Source: an uncultured Roseiflexaceae bacterium
GTDB lineage: Bacteria; Chloroflexota; Chloroflexia; Chloroflexales; Roseiflexaceae
Direction of reading: 5' to 3'
Assembly (NCBI GenBank): GCA_903868295.1
Contig: CAIPUQ010000097.1
Span: 1-16,092 of the forward strand
DNA: 16,092 nt
The position numbers and the translations under genes are program-made. Under the pieces are notes generated by a model that was not told the origin of the DNA, did no database searches, and saw only the letters and a program-made list of their open reading frames with translations. This document shows positions 1 to 6,272 of the stretch, piece after piece (position 1 is the stretch's first letter; every line of letters starts with the position of its first letter).

Positions 1-1
1 T

Positions 2-1909
2 GCCCCGCGTATCCCGGTTCATCTCCCTGAGTTTTATGCAGAATGGTTTGTCATTCACATGCATGCGGCGAGTTTTTCGCCTACGACGCTCACCGTGACG
101 ATTGATGAACAAAACCAACCCGCCATCCGACTGCAAGCCGGTTTGTATCGTCATTATCACCTCCTCGGGAGACTTTCACCGTGGAATGATAGTCTGGTTC
201 CTACCTTTTCTTTTCATACCCCAGCCCCTGCCGACATCAACGGGCAACCACACAGCATCGCACTCGCTGAGCTCCAGGTGCGTGCGACACGATTATTACG
301 CTCTACGACGCCAGTGCCATCCTGGGACCGGCAGGCGGAACGTCGGTCGCTCCTGCTTTTTGTCGGCTGTCTGTTGGTGGGGCTGTTGCTGGGAGCGTCT
401 GTTTCAACATGGTGGCTGACACTGCGGTATGTCTTGGTGTACAGCGCGGGATGTCTGCTCTATTGGGATCCGTTGCTGGTCATGACGATTGTCTTCGGGA
501 TTTTGCTCATTCTGATGCCAGCGACGTGGCCCGGGTTGCGACTGCGCAAGAAGTCCGTACGATGGGTGAGCCTGCTGATTTTTGGCTGTTGTGTAGCTTT
601 GGCGTTTGGTCGAGTGCTCGCAGATCAGGGCTCAGACCTCTGCCGTCATGTTAATGTTGCCTGCGAGCCCCTCGATGCTGCCACTCGATTTGGGGATGAA
701 CCACGCTACGTCGCACTCGCCCAATCACTCGCAGAGCGTGGGACTGCCCAGAGCGTCCCTTCTGCAGATACGCTCAAAAATGGCTACAGCATGCATTCAA
801 TCGGTATCCCATTGCTCATCGCAGTGCCGCATGCTCTTGGGGGCGCGTTGCTCGCGCGACTGACCCTCATCCTTCTATCGAGTTCACTTGCATGGGTACT
901 GTACCGCTGGACCTCACATCTGTTTCGTACCACTACCGCGACGGTGTTGGTGACGCTAGGGCTGGTTTGTGCAGTCCCATACTTGGGCGTGAGTGGCACG
1001 ATATATCCTGATCTTCTCGCCGGTGTTGCACTGTTGTGGATTGGGTATTGGTTGAGTGGTGTTTCGCGCAGTCGTACCACCCTGGTGGTAGCGTCGATGG
1101 CGTTGCTTTTGCCGCCTTGGCTGCACGCAAAATATCTGCCAATTCAGTTGTGTGTTCTGGTCTTTGTGCTCTACGAAATGCATAGCCGTGGTTGGAAGTC
1201 TCTGGGCAAGATCCCCATCGCGATTGGGACGCTGCTGGGTATCAGCACACTCCTGCTGCTTGCCTATCATATGCGTGCGTGGGGCAATGTGTTGGGACCG
1301 ATGACCCATCATTCGGTCGTGTTGTCGGCGGAGAAGCTCCGGTATGTCGTCGGACTGCTGCTCGATCAAAATCAAGGGTTGTTGGCACAACATCCGTTAT
1401 TGTTGTTTGGGGTGTATGGTTTGGCTCGGCTGTACTTTGTCTCGCGACGAATGTTTTTGTATGTGCTGGTTACGGGTGGGGTGCCGTTGCTCATCAATGG
1501 CCTGCATTGGAACAGCTACGGCGGTTTCAGCTATAGTGGCCGATTTGCATCAACAACGGCGGTTGTCTTCCTCATCCCAGCGCTGTATGGCGTATCGCTT
1601 GCCGCGCCGAAAATCAGCGCTGGGTGGGCCATGGCGTTGCGGCTGAGTGTTGCGGTGCAACTGTACTTCCTCTACCTGATTACCGCGCGTACCGTGCCGT
1701 ATCAACGGGAATCGGCGCCGCTGCAATCATTGACCGAGTATTCGATATGGTATGGTCCCATTGCACAATGGATGGGGTTATTTGTCCAAGCATCAAGCCC
1801 CTGGTACCACCCTGCAAATTATGCATGGGCAGCGTTGATTCTTGCAATTGCCTATGCCGGGTACCGTACAGAACAGAAATCACGTGTGTATCTGGGTGGT
1901 GGTCGTTAG
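2..1909 (+). CDS. Polytopic membrane protein, GT-C glycosyltransferase-like (5'-partial)
   Basis: This frame is open from the left edge of the window with no stop, so the first visible ATG (position 59) need not be the start and the gene is probably truncated. Counted from that ATG, the first ~95 residues are soluble and beta-rich in appearance. About a dozen hydrophobic segments follow up to the C-terminus. Between early membrane segments, near residues 211-225, lies FGDEPRYVALAQSLAERG. It resembles the acidic 'GDEPxY' first extracytoplasmic loop of GT-C fold enzymes, which use lipid-phosphate-linked sugar donors. A role in glycosylating a cell-surface or secreted product is therefore inferred; donor and acceptor are unknown. 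The stop codon overlaps that of the convergent ABC ATPase by four bases (TTAG). It could instead be a non-enzymatic membrane protein of the same fold. Confidence 0.7.
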   Translation, partial: APRIPVHLPEFYAEWFVIHMHAASFSPTTLTVTIDEQNQPAIRLQAGLYRHYHLLGRLSPWNDSLVPTFSFHTPAPADINGQPHSIALAELQVRATRLLRSTTPVPSWDRQAERRSLLLFVGCLLVGLLLGASVSTWWLTLRYVLVYSAGCLLYWDPLLVMTIVFGILLILMPATWPGLRLRKKSVRWVSLLIFGCCVALAFGRVLADQGSDLCRHVNVACEPLDAATRFGDEPRYVALAQSLAERGTAQSVPSADTLKNGYSMHSIGIPLLIAVPHALGGALLARLTLILLSSSLAWVLYRWTSHLFRTTTATVLVTLGLVCAVPYLGVSGTIYPDLLAGVALLWIGYWLSGVSRSRTTLVVASMALLLPPWLHAKYLPIQLCVLVFVLYEMHSRGWKSLGKIPIAIGTLLGISTLLLLAYHMRAWGNVLGPMTHHSVVLSAEKLRYVVGLLLDQNQGLLAQHPLLLFGVYGLARLYFVSRRMFLYVLVTGGVPLLINGLHWNSYGGFSYSGRFASTTAVVFLIPALYGVSLAAPKISAGWAMALRLSVAVQLYFLYLITARTVPYQRESAPLQSLTEYSIWYGPIAQWMGLFVQASSPWYHPANYAWAALILAIAYAGYRTEQKSRVYLGGGR

Positions 1910-2592
1910 CGTTGCACAGACGGGGCTGTCGCGTATGCTTCGATCGCTCCGGCACGTAACCGGCAAATGGACGTGGCGTATTTCTCTGATGTCGGATCAT
2001 GTGTAGACATAACAATCGTCGTGCCGTTTGCTGCATAGTTCCGAAAGAGGCTCAGGACTGCTGCTCCCCGTTGCGAATCGAGATTGGCGGTCGGTTCGTC
2101 GACAATCAAGATGGATGGTTCGATACAAATCGCCCGGGCCACCGCGATCCGTTGTTGTTGGCCGCCGGATAACTCTGCGGGACGATGATGGGCATGATCG
2201 TTCATGTCCAAAATGTCGAGTGCATGGAGGATGCGCGTATGCCACTGTGCGCGGTCTATGCCGGCAATGCGGAGCGCAAACTCCATATTTTCATATGCAG
2301 ATGCCGTCGCAATCAGCGCAAATCGTTGGAACACAAAACCGATGCGTTTACGGAAGAGTGCTCGTTCGTCGGCGTGCATGGTATCGACGCGTACCGCGTC
2401 GAGTGTGACGGTACCGCTGGTAGGGGCATCCATCGCACCGATGATATTGAGTAGCGTGGTTTTGCCGCTGCCGCTTGGACCCATCAACGCGACCATTGCC
2501 CCTGTCGGGATAGACAGGCTGATGTCATTGAGCGCGACAACCTCACCATCGGGGGTCTGAAATACTTTGCGGACGTGTTGGACGTCAATCAT
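1906..2592 (-). CDS. ABC transporter ATP-binding protein, LolD/MacB/FtsE-like
   Basis: A 228-residue nucleotide-binding subunit, the usual length for the LolD/MacB/SalX group that powers FtsX-type permeases in lipoprotein extraction or peptide/antibiotic efflux. Visible motifs are Walker A GPSGSGKTT (38-46), the Q-loop at Q89, signature LSGGQQQR (141-148), Walker B ILIVDEPT with D165/E166, and H-loop His198. The frame stays open upstream to 2829, but the start at 2592 is chosen because the ABC fold begins at once (MIDVQHVRKVF) and a GTGAGG ribosome-binding site lies upstream. The ATG overlaps the end of the preceding ATPase gene by eight bases, so the two are probably translationally coupled. 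No permease gene is visible: the next gene is convergent. The substrate cannot be told from this sequence. Confidence 0.9.
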   Translation of the reverse strand: MIDVQHVRKVFQTPDGEVVALNDISLSIPTGAMVALMGPSGSGKTTLLNIIGAMDAPTSGTVTLDAVRVDTMHADERALFRKRIGFVFQRFALIATASAYENMEFALRIAGIDRAQWHTRILHALDILDMNDHAHHRPAELSGGQQQRIAVARAICIEPSILIVDEPTANLDSQRGAAVLSLFRNYAANGTTIVMSTHDPTSEKYATSICRLRAGAIEAYATAPSVQR

Positions 2593-3448
2593 GCGTGCCC
2601 TCACCAGTGCTTCCAGGAGACCATGGTTTGACCAGTATTGCCCCATCGACTGCGCTGACCGTTGCACGTGACCCGAGGCCGACCCGTTGCCGCAATTCGC
2701 CCGGGAGTTGGAGACGGCCTGCGGCATCGACAACGACCGTTTCGATATCATCAGCGCCACGTTCGCTACTGGTACGACCGTCGCGAATAGCGATGGTGCG
2801 GTCCGCAGCTTCGGCGACACGGACGTCATGGGTGACGAGGACGATGGTCAGTGCATAATCACGTCGTAGTCGCTGCAGGAGTGCCAAAATCCGCTCTGCG
2901 CTTGCCCAATCGACCTCGCCGGTCGGTTCGTCGGCGAGGAGTAACGGTGGTTTGCAACCCAACGCCGTGGCGATCGCGATGCGTTGCTGCTGCCCGCCAG
3001 ACATACGGAGGGGATCGCGGTGGCGGTGATCAGACATTTCAACAGCTGCCAAGAGTTCATCGGCAGTTGCGTATGCCTCTACGGGGGCAATCCCTGCCAA
3101 CAAGGCGGGAAGTGCCACATTTTCGCGGGCGGTCAACCCGGGGATGAGGTTACGGGTGGTTTGTTGCCACAGGAACCCAACGCTGCTGCGTCGATATTCG
3201 GCGCGCTGGCGATCATTTGCCGCAACAATATCGAGACCGCCGACCACTAACGTGCCGGCATCTGGTCGGTCGAGTGCAGACAAAAGATTCAAAAACGTCG
3301 ATTTGCCGGCGCCGGATGGGCCGACGAGTGCAACCATTTCGCCGTGTTCGACGCTCAAATCGAGCCCCTGCAGCGCAAAGGTTTCGACTTCGTCACTGCG
3401 GAAAATTCTGACTAGATTTGCAGCTGCAATATATGCGGGTTGGCTCAT
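2585..3448 (-). CDS. ABC transporter ATPase with C-terminal AbrB/SpoVT-like domain
   Basis: A 287-residue protein. Residues 6-225 form an ABC ATPase of the LolD/MacB type: Walker A GPSGAGKST (43-51), Q-loop WQQ (94-96), signature MSGGQQQR (149-156), Walker B LLLADEP (169-175) and H-loop His207. After a short linker, residues 236-275 read VVVDAAGRLQLPGELRQRVG followed by a short stretch ending DGAILVKP. This matches the swapped-hairpin AbrB/MazE/SpoVT pattern (V-D-x-x-G-R-x-x-L-P-x-x-L-R-x-x-x-G-L). In free-standing proteins that fold binds DNA as a dimer; here it may dimerise or regulate the ATPase (inference). The start at 3448 is chosen over an upstream in-frame ATG at 3517 because GAGG sits six bases before it and family similarity starts there. 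It overlaps the next ATPase gene and probably forms a heterodimeric pair with it. Confidence 0.88.
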   Translation of the reverse strand: MSQPAYIAAANLVRIFRSDEVETFALQGLDLSVEHGEMVALVGPSGAGKSTFLNLLSALDRPDAGTLVVGGLDIVAANDRQRAEYRRSSVGFLWQQTTRNLIPGLTARENVALPALLAGIAPVEAYATADELLAAVEMSDHRHRDPLRMSGGQQQRIAIATALGCKPPLLLADEPTGEVDWASAERILALLQRLRRDYALTIVLVTHDVRVAEAADRTIAIRDGRTSSERGADDIETVVVDAAGRLQLPGELRQRVGLGSRATVSAVDGAILVKPWSPGSTGEGTHD

Positions 3449-3509
3449 GTGGGCCTCATGGGGAGATTTTTGTTTTTGCAGTCTTGTACCGTGGTGTTGC
3501 GTAACAGGA

Positions 3510-3543
3510 TCCCACATGCGTCACGCGTGCGACGCATGTGGGA
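3510..3543 (-). terminator. Perfect 13-bp inverted repeat downstream of ilvD
   Basis: The arms 3510-3522 (TCCCACATGCGTC) and 3531-3543 are exact reverse complements around an 8-base loop that itself contains ACGCGT. It lies about a dozen bases past the ilvD stop and ~60 bases before the next gene on the same strand. The stem is strong, but no T-run follows it on the minus strand, so it is not a textbook intrinsic terminator. It may be an RNA 3'-end stabiliser, a factor-assisted terminator or a protein-binding palindrome. Confidence 0.5.
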
Positions 3544-3555
3544 CGGGAGCGGTGC

Positions 3556-5238
3556 CTAGAGGTCGAGGTCGGTGACGGCGCCGAGGCTGGCGCTCGACAC
3601 CAATTTGGCGTATTTTGCCAACACGCCGCGGCGATACCGCATCGGGAGCGGCTTCCAGGCTGCTTTGCGGGCAGCGAGCTCGGCGTCGCTGATGTTGAGC
3701 TGAATCAAGCGCTTGTAGGCATCGATGGTGATCGAGTCGCCTTCTTGGACGACGCCGATGGTACCACCGATTGCCGCTTCGGGTGCGATGTGACCCACAC
3801 ACATACCGTAGGTGCCGCCCGAGAAGCGCCCGTCGGTTATCAAAGCGACCGCGTCACCCAACCCTGCACCGATGATGGCTGCCGTAGGCGCCAACATCTC
3901 ACGCATGCCCGGGCCGCCTTTGGGACCTTCGTAGCGGATAACCACGACATCGCCTTTGTTGATCCCCCCACTGAGGATGGTCTCGAGGCAGGCTTCTTCG
4001 GACTCGAACACCCGCGCTGGACCGGTGATGACCGGCATTTTGACACCCGAAATCTTGGCTACACAGCCTTCTTCGGACAGATTGCCCTTGAGAATAGCCA
4101 AGTGGCCTTCTTCGTAGACGGGCTCGGACCACTGCCGAATGACGCGCTGATCTGACGATGGTTCGTTGGGGATATCTTTGAGTGACTCTGCGATGGTTTG
4201 TCCAGTGATGGTCATTGCATCGCCGTGGAGCAGACCGCGGTGGAGCAGAATTTTCATAATTTGGGGGGTACCACCGGCCTTGTGGAGATCGGTTGCCACA
4301 AAGAGACCAGACGGTTTGAGGTCACAAATGACCGGCACCTTTGCACGAATGCGTTCGAAGTCATCGATGTGCAGAGGAACGTTGGCTGCATGTGCAATCG
4401 CCAGCAAATGCAAGACGGAGTTGGTCGACCCGCCCGTTGCCATAATCACCGCAATAGCGTTTTCGAACGCTTTGCGGGTGAACAACTGCTTTGGCATTAT
4501 CTGCTTGCGAATGGCGTTGACAAGCACTGTGCCTGATGCATAGGCGCTGTCGAGCTTTTCTTGGTCGACTGCTGCCATGGTCGACGAACCGAGCAAGCTG
4601 AGCCCCATTGCTTCGATTGCAGAGGACATCGTGTTGGCGGTGTACATGCCACCACACGAACCAGGTCCTGGGCAGGCGTTTTTCTCGACCTGGAGCAACC
4701 GTGCGGCGTCGATTTTGCCGGCGGAATACTGACCAACGGCTTCGAAGGCACTCACAATGGTCAAATCTTCGCCATCGAGATGGCCAGGCTTGATGGTGCC
4801 ACCGTACACAAAGATGGAAGGAGCGTCGAGGCGGGCCATGGCGATCATGGCACCCGGCATGTTCTTGTCACATCCGCCCACCGTTACGACGCCATCCATG
4901 CCTTGACCGTTGATCACGGTTTCGATCGAATCAGCAATCACCTCGCGTGATACCAGCGAGTACTTCATCCCCTCGGTGCCCATCGAAATACCGTCAGAAA
5001 TAGTGGCGACCCCGAACAACATCGGCATGCCACCCGCCACTTTGATGGCTTCAAACGCTGCCTTGGACAAGTCATCGAGGATGATGTTGCACGGTGTGAG
5101 GTTGCTATATCCGTTGGCAATACCGACAATGGGCTTGCTAAAGTCTGCATCGGTGAACCCTACCGCTCGCAACATGGAGCGATTGGGGGTGCGCTGAACG
5201 CCTTCGGTGATCATTCGACTGCGGCGATTGTCTGTCAT
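3556..5238 (-). CDS. ilvD: Dihydroxy-acid dehydratase
   Basis: IlvD dehydrates 2,3-dihydroxy-isovalerate and 2,3-dihydroxy-3-methylvalerate to the 2-oxo acids, the penultimate step of valine and isoleucine synthesis (also feeding leucine and CoA), in the cytoplasm. The 560-residue protein is full length for the family. The three conserved cysteines expected to hold the Fe-S cluster are C50 (SNLTPCN), C123 (GGCDKNMPG) and C195 (GPGSCGGMYTANT). D81, D124 and E447 match the Mg2+ ligands, K125 the carbamylated lysine, and S473 in GRFSGGT the catalytic serine. Start 5238 is chosen because AGGAG lies eight bases upstream; an in-frame ATG six codons earlier lacks this. It is divergent from a redoxin gene. 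A 13-bp inverted repeat and two ABC ATPase genes follow on the same strand. No other branched-chain amino acid gene is in the window. Confidence 0.97.
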   Translation of the reverse strand: MTDNRRSRMITEGVQRTPNRSMLRAVGFTDADFSKPIVGIANGYSNLTPCNIILDDLSKAAFEAIKVAGGMPMLFGVATISDGISMGTEGMKYSLVSREVIADSIETVINGQGMDGVVTVGGCDKNMPGAMIAMARLDAPSIFVYGGTIKPGHLDGEDLTIVSAFEAVGQYSAGKIDAARLLQVEKNACPGPGSCGGMYTANTMSSAIEAMGLSLLGSSTMAAVDQEKLDSAYASGTVLVNAIRKQIMPKQLFTRKAFENAIAVIMATGGSTNSVLHLLAIAHAANVPLHIDDFERIRAKVPVICDLKPSGLFVATDLHKAGGTPQIMKILLHRGLLHGDAMTITGQTIAESLKDIPNEPSSDQRVIRQWSEPVYEEGHLAILKGNLSEEGCVAKISGVKMPVITGPARVFESEEACLETILSGGINKGDVVVIRYEGPKGGPGMREMLAPTAAIIGAGLGDAVALITDGRFSGGTYGMCVGHIAPEAAIGGTIGVVQEGDSITIDAYKRLIQLNISDAELAARKAAWKPLPMRYRRGVLAKYAKLVSSASLGAVTDLDL

Positions 5239-5392
5239 GTAGGTGCTCCTCTGCACAAAAACAGTATGTGCTCATTGTATCATGATGATATAGCGCATTG
5301 GGCATATGAACCGGTCATGCTCATCCCGCGGGCAATGCGCAAGATTTTGGTTGCACCTGTTGTTCATATTGAAATCTGAAGGAGTAGTCACT
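5239..5392. other. Divergent intergenic region, ilvD / redoxin
   Basis: These 154 bases must carry promoters for both divergent genes. On the minus strand a TACAAT could serve as a -10 for ilvD, but no good -35 is spaced correctly. On the plus strand no convincing hexamer pair precedes the redoxin gene. A near-palindrome around ACCGGT (about 5305-5318) could be an operator. Both genes have clear ribosome-binding sites at the edges: AGGAG for ilvD and AAGGAG at 5379-5384 for the redoxin. Confidence 0.4.
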
Positions 5393-5941
5393 ATGGAGAA
5401 GTTCCGGCTCGCCCCTGGGGATGCGGCCCCTGCATGGGAGGTATGCGATTTTGCCGGCGCGACGCACACATTGCACAGTGTGCAGGCGCAGCGCCCAGCA
5501 ATTCTGACGTTGTTGCGTCATTTTGGCTGACCCTTTTGTCGACAGACACTTGCTCGTGTAGCAAGACTCGTGCAATCGAGCCCGCTCCCTATTGTGGGGA
5601 TTGCAATTGGCACCGGTACCCCGACCGAAGCCGCGGAAGCCGGTGCCCGCTACGGCAGTGCAATTACCTGCCTCGCAGATATCAATCAGTCGATTTATCG
5701 TGCCTATGCTGTTGGCCGGGCCCCGTTGCAAGCGTTCACACACTGGAGTGTGCTCCGGGATGGGGTCACGGCTTTGCGCGACGGCCATGGAATGGGTTCT
5801 TCGCACGGGGATGTCATGCAGATGCCGGCGACGTTTGTGATTGATGCAAACGGCATTATTCGACACGCAGGGTATGCCCAAACAATCTCTGAGTTCCCGC
5901 CCGAATCCGTGTTGCGCAATGCACTCACGATTTCATCATAA
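5393..5941 (+). CDS. Peroxiredoxin-like SelU/PRXL2-type (AhpC/TSA_2) protein, candidate selenoprotein with in-frame TGA
   Basis: A thioredoxin-fold redoxin of 182 residues if the TGA at 5528-5530 is read as selenocysteine. The codons around it give LLRHFG-U46-P-F-C49-RQTLARV, so the TGA sits exactly at the first position of the CxxC redox motif typical of this family. The frame then runs 136 more codons to TAA with family features: PIVGIAIGTGTP, a GD...QMPATFVID segment with the presumed cis-proline P145, and DANGIIRHAG. ATG 5393 has AAGGAG eight bases upstream. A 6-bp hairpin with a G at the second loop position lies 18 bases after the TGA, where a bacterial SECIS element is expected. It probably reduces peroxides or disulfides in the cytoplasm. 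Alternatives are a nonsense mutation of a Cys codon or a sequencing error, but neither would need to hit the catalytic Cys codon. Selenocysteine use requires selA/B/C/D elsewhere in the genome. Confidence 0.8.
5549..5565 (+). promoter_or_regulatory. Candidate bacterial SECIS hairpin
   Basis: CTTGCT (5549-5554) pairs perfectly with AGCAAG (5560-5565) around the loop CGTGT. The apical loop starts 24 bases after the TGA and has G at its second position, as expected for bacterial SECIS elements. Two further pairs (5545-5546 with 5568-5569) are possible across a 2x2 internal loop. It lies inside the reading frame, as bacterial SECIS elements must. The E. coli-type bulged U in the upper stem is not evident. 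Confidence 0.55.
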
Positions 5942-5947
5942 ATGCCC

Positions 5948-6012
5948 AATGTGCACATTTCGATGCTGAGATGTGCAGGTACGTGCACAAAAACCTGCAT
6001 ATTGTGCACATT
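5948..6012. promoter_or_regulatory. Phased GTGCA/GTGCAC element cluster (candidate operators)
   Basis: GTGCA occurs on the plus strand at 5951, 5973, 5983 and 6004, spacings of 22, 10 and 21 bases, close to whole DNA turns. Three copies are full GTGCAC palindromes. The first lies in a perfect 12-bp palindrome AATGTGCACATT (5948-5959), and the last in ATTGTGCACATT (6001-6012). Between them, ATGTGCAGGT (5971-5980) can pair with ACCTGCATAT (5993-6002) with one G-T wobble. The cluster follows the redoxin stop and precedes the importer promoter by ~100 bases. It could bind a dimeric regulator of the importer operon or help end the redoxin transcript. Confidence 0.45.
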
Positions 6013-6022
6013 ACGACGTTTG

Positions 6023-6057
6023 ACACATGCAACGAGTAGATGAGTCATTGCATGTGT
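6023..6057. repeat. 10-bp inverted repeat upstream of importer promoter
   Basis: ACACATGCAA (6023-6032) and TTGCATGTGT (6048-6057) are exact reverse complements separated by 15 bases. No T-run follows, so an operator or a structured RNA is more likely than an intrinsic terminator. A TTGACA overlaps the left arm (6020-6025), but the hexamer 17 bases later (AGTCAT) is a poor -10. Confidence 0.5.
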
Positions 6058-6112
6058 GGACGGCGGGCTGATTGATACATTTCGAATACACAAGAAAATA
6101 ATCGCGTACCAT

Positions 6113-6141
6113 TTGACAAACGATATCTGCGGTAATAGAAT
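6113..6141 (+). promoter_or_regulatory. Sigma-70-type promoter of the importer operon
   Basis: A perfect -35 TTGACA (6113-6118) and a good -10 TAGAAT (6136-6141) are separated by exactly 17 bases. Transcription would start near 6148, leaving a leader of about 125 bases before the binding-protein ATG. Confidence 0.75.
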
Positions 6142-6174
6142 CATCACCAAGCTGTCAGATACGCAACGCGTATT

Positions 6175-6197
6175 GTTCCTCAATCCGCAGGAGGAAC
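6175..6197 (+). other. 5'-leader hairpin of the importer operon
   Basis: GTTCCTC (6175-6181) pairs perfectly with GAGGAAC (6191-6197) around a 9-base loop. Its right arm contains GGAGG-like sequence, but no start codon follows at a useful distance. A second small hairpin (TTGGC 6237-6241 with GCCAA 6246-6250) lies just before the true ribosome-binding site. They may stabilise the abundant binding-protein mRNA or modulate its translation; no known riboswitch is recognised. Confidence 0.4.
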
Positions 6198-6272
6198 CGG
6201 CTTCGAGCGAAAATTCCAGATTCGCGTGCATGTGAATTGGCGCTTGCCAAAGCATGCCAAGGAGGAAAATCC

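Noticed and set aside
3538..4155. 205-residue plus-strand open frame
   Set aside because: Shadow of the C-terminal part of ilvD.
5528..5530. Frameshift or pseudogene reading of the TGA
   Set aside because: The frame is the same before and after the codon, only one stop is involved, and it lies exactly at the redox Cys, so recoding is simpler than decay; a base error remains possible.
5321..5881. Long minus-strand open frame opposite the redoxin
   Set aside because: No recognisable family and fully antisense to the well-supported redoxin frame; treated as a shadow.
5570..5941. Separate 123-residue gene starting at a GTG
   Set aside because: It is in frame with the ATG at 5393 across the TGA, has no ribosome-binding site, and starts inside the thioredoxin fold; it is better read as the 3' part of the selenoprotein candidate.
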